Assembly: GCA_934408835.1 (NCBI GenBank)
Contig: CAKRVU010000051.1
Location: forward strand, 1 to 7,836
Reading direction: 5' to 3'
Origin: an uncultured Oscillospiraceae bacterium
Lineage (GTDB): Bacteria > Bacillota > Clostridia > Oscillospirales > Ruminococcaceae
Length of the DNA: 7,836 bases
Shown here piece by piece: positions 5,748 to 7,836 of this stretch. How positions within the stretch are numbered: the first letter of the stretch is position 1; each line of letters begins with the position of its first letter. Below the pieces are notes generated by a model. It was not told where the DNA came from. It worked only from the letters and a program-made list of their open reading frames with translations, and ran no database searches. The translations under genes were made by a program, and so were the position numbers.

Positions 5748-7043
5748 ATGTTTGAAACCTTAACGAAGGCTTTTTGTACAAAGGATATTCGGAAGAAGCT
5801 TTTGTACACGTTAATGATTATCATTGTCTTTCGCTTTGGATCTGCAATTCCCGTACCGTTTTTGGATCCGACTCAGCTTTCTGACGCAGTCAACCAGGCT
5901 GGAAGCTTTTTGGGCTTTTTAAACCTCTTTACCGGCGGTGGACTCGAACATGCGACATTATTTGCGATGTCTATTGTTCCGTACATCAACGCCTCTATTA
6001 TCATTCAATTGCTTACTGTGGCAATTCCATCTTTGGAGCGGCTGCAAAAGGAGGGTGAGCGCGGTCGTAAAAAACTGACGCAAATTACCCGTTGTCTGAC
6101 GGTGGCGCTTGCAATTGTTCAGGCTTTGGGTTATTACTTCCTCCTCCGTTCTTATAGCGCTGTAGAATACACCTCCGGTTTTGACGGAATTTTTGCCGCT
6201 GTGGTCATTATCGTCACCTTTACGGCTGGTACTGCGTTAATCGTATGGCTGGGCGAAAGAATCAGCGACAAGGGAATCGGAAACGGTATTTCAATTCTGT
6301 TGTTTGCCGGAATTATCTCTCGTGCTCCGCAGGCGATTAGCAGTATGATTAATATGTTCAATCTCGGCGTATCCGGGCAATGGCAGTATTTCATTTATTT
6401 GCCGTTGATCGTCGTTATCTTTATCGCTATGATTGTTCTGATTGTACTGATCAATGAAGCGGAACGCAGAATCCCGGTACAATATTCCAAACGAGTTGTC
6501 GGACGCAGAATGTATGCGGGACAATCATCGCATATTCCGGTAAAAATCAGCATGAGCGGCGTTATGCCAATTATTTTCGCGAGTGCTATTTTGTCGATAC
6601 CTAGCATGATCGCCGGATTTATTGATTTACAACCGGACACCTTCTGGTACGGCTTTTTCTCAGTCTTCAATTATGACAGCTGGGGATATGCGTGCATCTA
6701 CTTTGTTTTGATTATTGCGTTTAATTTCTTTTATGTTGCGATTCAATATAATCCCATTGAAATTGCCAATAACCTTCGGAAGAACAATGGCGTCATTCCT
6801 GGTATTCGTCCGGGAAAACCAACTTCTGAATTTATTGGGCGCGTCATTTGGAAGATTGCTATGGTAGGAGCGTTGTTCCTGGGACTGATTGCGGTATTCC
6901 CGATCATCTTTACCATGCTTACCAGCACAAATATTGCACTGGGAGGCACCTCCATCTTGATTATCGTCGGCGTTGCCCTCGAAACGGTGCGAGTGATCGA
7001 ATCCCAGTTGACCATGCAAAAGCATAAAGGATTTTTAGAGTAA
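5748..7043 (+). CDS. secY: Protein translocase subunit SecY
   Basis: SecY is the channel of the Sec translocon, acting with SecE and SecG in the cytoplasmic membrane. With SecA it exports unfolded preproteins, and with the ribosome it inserts membrane proteins. The 431 residues fit the ten-helix topology. Helix 1 is near 17-36, followed by the plug region with FTGGGLEHATLFAMSIVPYI at 61-80. Helices 2-6 lie near 70-92, 113-135, 146-168, 178-195 and 213-236. The basic cytosolic 6/7 loop has RRIPVQYSKRVVGRRMY at 240-256. Helices 7-8 lie near 268-290 and 311-333. The cytosolic 8/9 loop has NNGVIPGIRPGKPTSEFIGR at 346-365; Arg354 is equivalent to the SecA-coupling arginine of E. coli (Arg357). Helices 9-10 follow near 368-415. 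GERISDKGIGNGISI at 169-183 is a SecY signature. All conserved parts are intact. Confidence 0.99.
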   Translation: MFETLTKAFCTKDIRKKLLYTLMIIIVFRFGSAIPVPFLDPTQLSDAVNQAGSFLGFLNLFTGGGLEHATLFAMSIVPYINASIIIQLLTVAIPSLERLQKEGERGRKKLTQITRCLTVALAIVQALGYYFLLRSYSAVEYTSGFDGIFAAVVIIVTFTAGTALIVWLGERISDKGIGNGISILLFAGIISRAPQAISSMINMFNLGVSGQWQYFIYLPLIVVIFIAMIVLIVLINEAERRIPVQYSKRVVGRRMYAGQSSHIPVKISMSGVMPIIFASAILSIPSMIAGFIDLQPDTFWYGFFSVFNYDSWGYACIYFVLIIAFNFFYVAIQYNPIEIANNLRKNNGVIPGIRPGKPTSEFIGRVIWKIAMVGALFLGLIAVFPIIFTMLTSTNIALGGTSILIIVGVALETVRVIESQLTMQKHKGFLE

Positions 7044-7058
7044 TCGGGAGGAGAGTCT

Positions 7059-7697
7059 ATGAAGCTGATTTTTTTAGGGGCGCCGGGCGCCGGCAAAGGA
7101 ACCCAGGCGGAAATCGTCTGTGACGCGTTGCAGATTCCGGCCATTTCAACCGGCAACATCCTGCGGGAGGCTGTGAAAAACGAGACTCCCCTTGGGATGG
7201 AAGCAAAGACCTTTATGGATTCTGGTAAACTGGTTCCGGATTCCGTCGTGATTGGTTTACTGAAAGAACGGATTGCAAAGCAAGATTGCGCCAAAGGCTT
7301 TCTGTTAGACGGATTTCCTCGAACAGTCCCGCAAGCAGAGGCATTGGACGACATGGGCGTTATCATTGATGTGGTAGTAGATTTTGAAGTGCCCGATGAG
7401 GTGATCCAGAATCGTCTGACCGGTCGCCGTGTTTGTGAGGTTTGCGGTGCGTCTTATCATACCGAGTTTAAGCCGAGCAAGCAGCCAGATGTGTGTGATC
7501 GTTGCGGTGGAGCGACTGTACAGCGGAAAGACGATGCCCCTCAAACGGTGAGTGACCGACTTGCAGTCTATCATCGTCAAACAGAACCGCTAAAGGATTA
7601 TTACGAGCGTCAGGGAAAACTGATTGTAATTGATGGAACCAAAGATGTCCAAAGCATTTCTGCGTTGACCCTCCAAGCGCTTGAGGGTAGCGTATGA
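7059..7697 (+). CDS. adk: Adenylate kinase, Cys4 zinc type
   Basis: Adenylate kinase catalyses ATP + AMP = 2 ADP in the cytoplasm and balances adenine nucleotides. The 212 residues begin MKLIFLGAPGAGKGTQ, with the P-loop GAPGAGKGT at 7-15. The AMP-binding part has STGNILREAV with Arg36, and the DGFPRT motif lies at 84-89 with Arg88. The LID domain (about 121-160) carries a zinc site: CEVC at 126-129 and CDRC at 146-149, the long bacterial form. The closing catalytic arginines are Arg123, Arg156 (in RKDD) and Arg167 (in TVSDRL). The protein is slightly shorter than the common 214-217. The ATG at 7059 follows GGGAGGAG at 7046-7053. The secY-adk-map order is typical of Gram-positive spc clusters; the stop overlaps map by four bases (ATGA). 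Confidence 0.99.
   Translation: MKLIFLGAPGAGKGTQAEIVCDALQIPAISTGNILREAVKNETPLGMEAKTFMDSGKLVPDSVVIGLLKERIAKQDCAKGFLLDGFPRTVPQAEALDDMGVIIDVVVDFEVPDEVIQNRLTGRRVCEVCGASYHTEFKPSKQPDVCDRCGGATVQRKDDAPQTVSDRLAVYHRQTEPLKDYYERQGKLIVIDGTKDVQSISALTLQALEGSV
7668..7688 (+). promoter_or_regulatory. Possible hairpin enclosing the map ribosome binding site
   Basis: ACCCT at 7668-7672 can pair with AGGGT at 7684-7688. With one cytosine bulged, CAA (7674-7676) pairs with TTG (7681-7683), leaving a GCGC loop. The right arm contains GAGGG (7683-7687), the only ribosome binding site candidate for map. It lies within the adk coding end, so ribosomes finishing adk would melt it. There is no T-run after it, so it is not a terminator. 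The pairing is seen in the sequence; a regulatory role is inference. Confidence 0.4.
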
Positions 7698-7836
7698 TTG
7701 CTCTGAAAACCGCACGAGAACTTGTTTGTATGAAAGACGCCGGTCGGATATCGGCGGAAGCGTTATTGGTAGCGGGAGAGCATTGCAAACCCGGAGTCTC
7801 CACTTACGAAATTGATCGCGCTGTACATGATTATAT
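7694..7836 (+). CDS. map: Methionine aminopeptidase type I, N-terminal part (partial)
   Basis: The gene runs off the window after 47 complete codons and two bases. Methionine aminopeptidase removes the initiator methionine from nascent proteins when the second residue is small, using two divalent metal ions. The visible N-terminus begins MIALKTARELVCMKDAGRIS and continues AEALLVAGEHCKPGVSTYEI. This matches the conserved type I start, where IxLKxxxEIxxMRxAGxI is followed by KPGVxTxELD. The metal ligands and catalytic histidine lie downstream and are not visible. The call rests on this motif plus its fixed position after adk. The ATG at 7694-7696 overlaps the adk stop by four bases. The candidate ribosome binding site GAGGG at 7683-7687 is six bases upstream, inside a possible hairpin described separately. 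Confidence 0.95.
   Translation, partial: MIALKTARELVCMKDAGRISAEALLVAGEHCKPGVSTYEIDRAVHDY

Noticed and set aside
6743..7366. Open frame of 207 codons on the minus strand across the secY-adk junction
   Set aside because: It is antisense to two well-conserved genes, its translation shows no recognisable domain, and it spans the secY end, the intergenic gap and the adk start; a shadow frame.

Overview
The window is a stretch of the bacterial S10-spc ribosomal protein gene cluster. Every gene is on the + strand, and each is either closely spaced or overlapping with the next. The order is rplV (3' end), rpsC, rplP, rpmC, rpsQ, rplN, rplX, rplE, rpsZ (zinc-type rpsN), rpsH, rplF, rplR, rpsE, rpmD, rplO, secY, adk, map (5' end). 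This is the canonical order of Firmicutes and most other bacteria. I find no inserted, missing or broken gene and no mobile element, tRNA, CRISPR array or convincing terminator. Gaps between genes run from 1 to 37 bases, so no non-coding stretch exceeds 40 bases.

The organism is most likely a member of the Firmicutes (Bacillota), probably class Clostridia. The signs are strong purine-rich Shine-Dalgarno sites (GGAGG types) before almost every gene, a 61-residue zinc-type S14, a Cys4 zinc adenylate kinase, secY-adk-map directly after rplO, and roughly balanced base composition. The cysteine-bearing L24 and the start of Map are reminiscent of the Oscillospirales (Ruminococcaceae-like) group. 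That narrower placement comes from memory of the families and is tentative.

Layout: bases 1-1729 are the distal S10 operon genes (L22 end, S3, L16, L29, S17). Bases 1767-5746 are the spc operon ribosomal proteins (L14, L24, L5, S14, S8, L6, L18, S5, L30, L15). Bases 5748-7836 hold SecY, adenylate kinase and the start of methionine aminopeptidase. The S10-spc junction (1730-1766) shows no clear terminator or promoter, so the whole window probably lies on one transcript.

The genes serve one programme: building both ribosomal subunits, exporting and inserting proteins made by those ribosomes (SecY), recycling AMP and GMP-pathway nucleotides for growth (Adk acts on AMP), and trimming the initiator methionine (Map). 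Translational coupling looks likely at the overlapping junctions rpsC/rplP, rplP/rpmC and adk/map, and at rplO/secY (1-base gap). Four genes start with non-ATG codons: rpsQ, rplN and rpmD with GTG, and rpsE with TTG. This is an ordinary housekeeping region. The points worth a second look are modest: a hairpin covering the map ribosome binding site, the zinc-ribbon L24, and the TTG start of rpsE. I saw no sign of an undescribed system.
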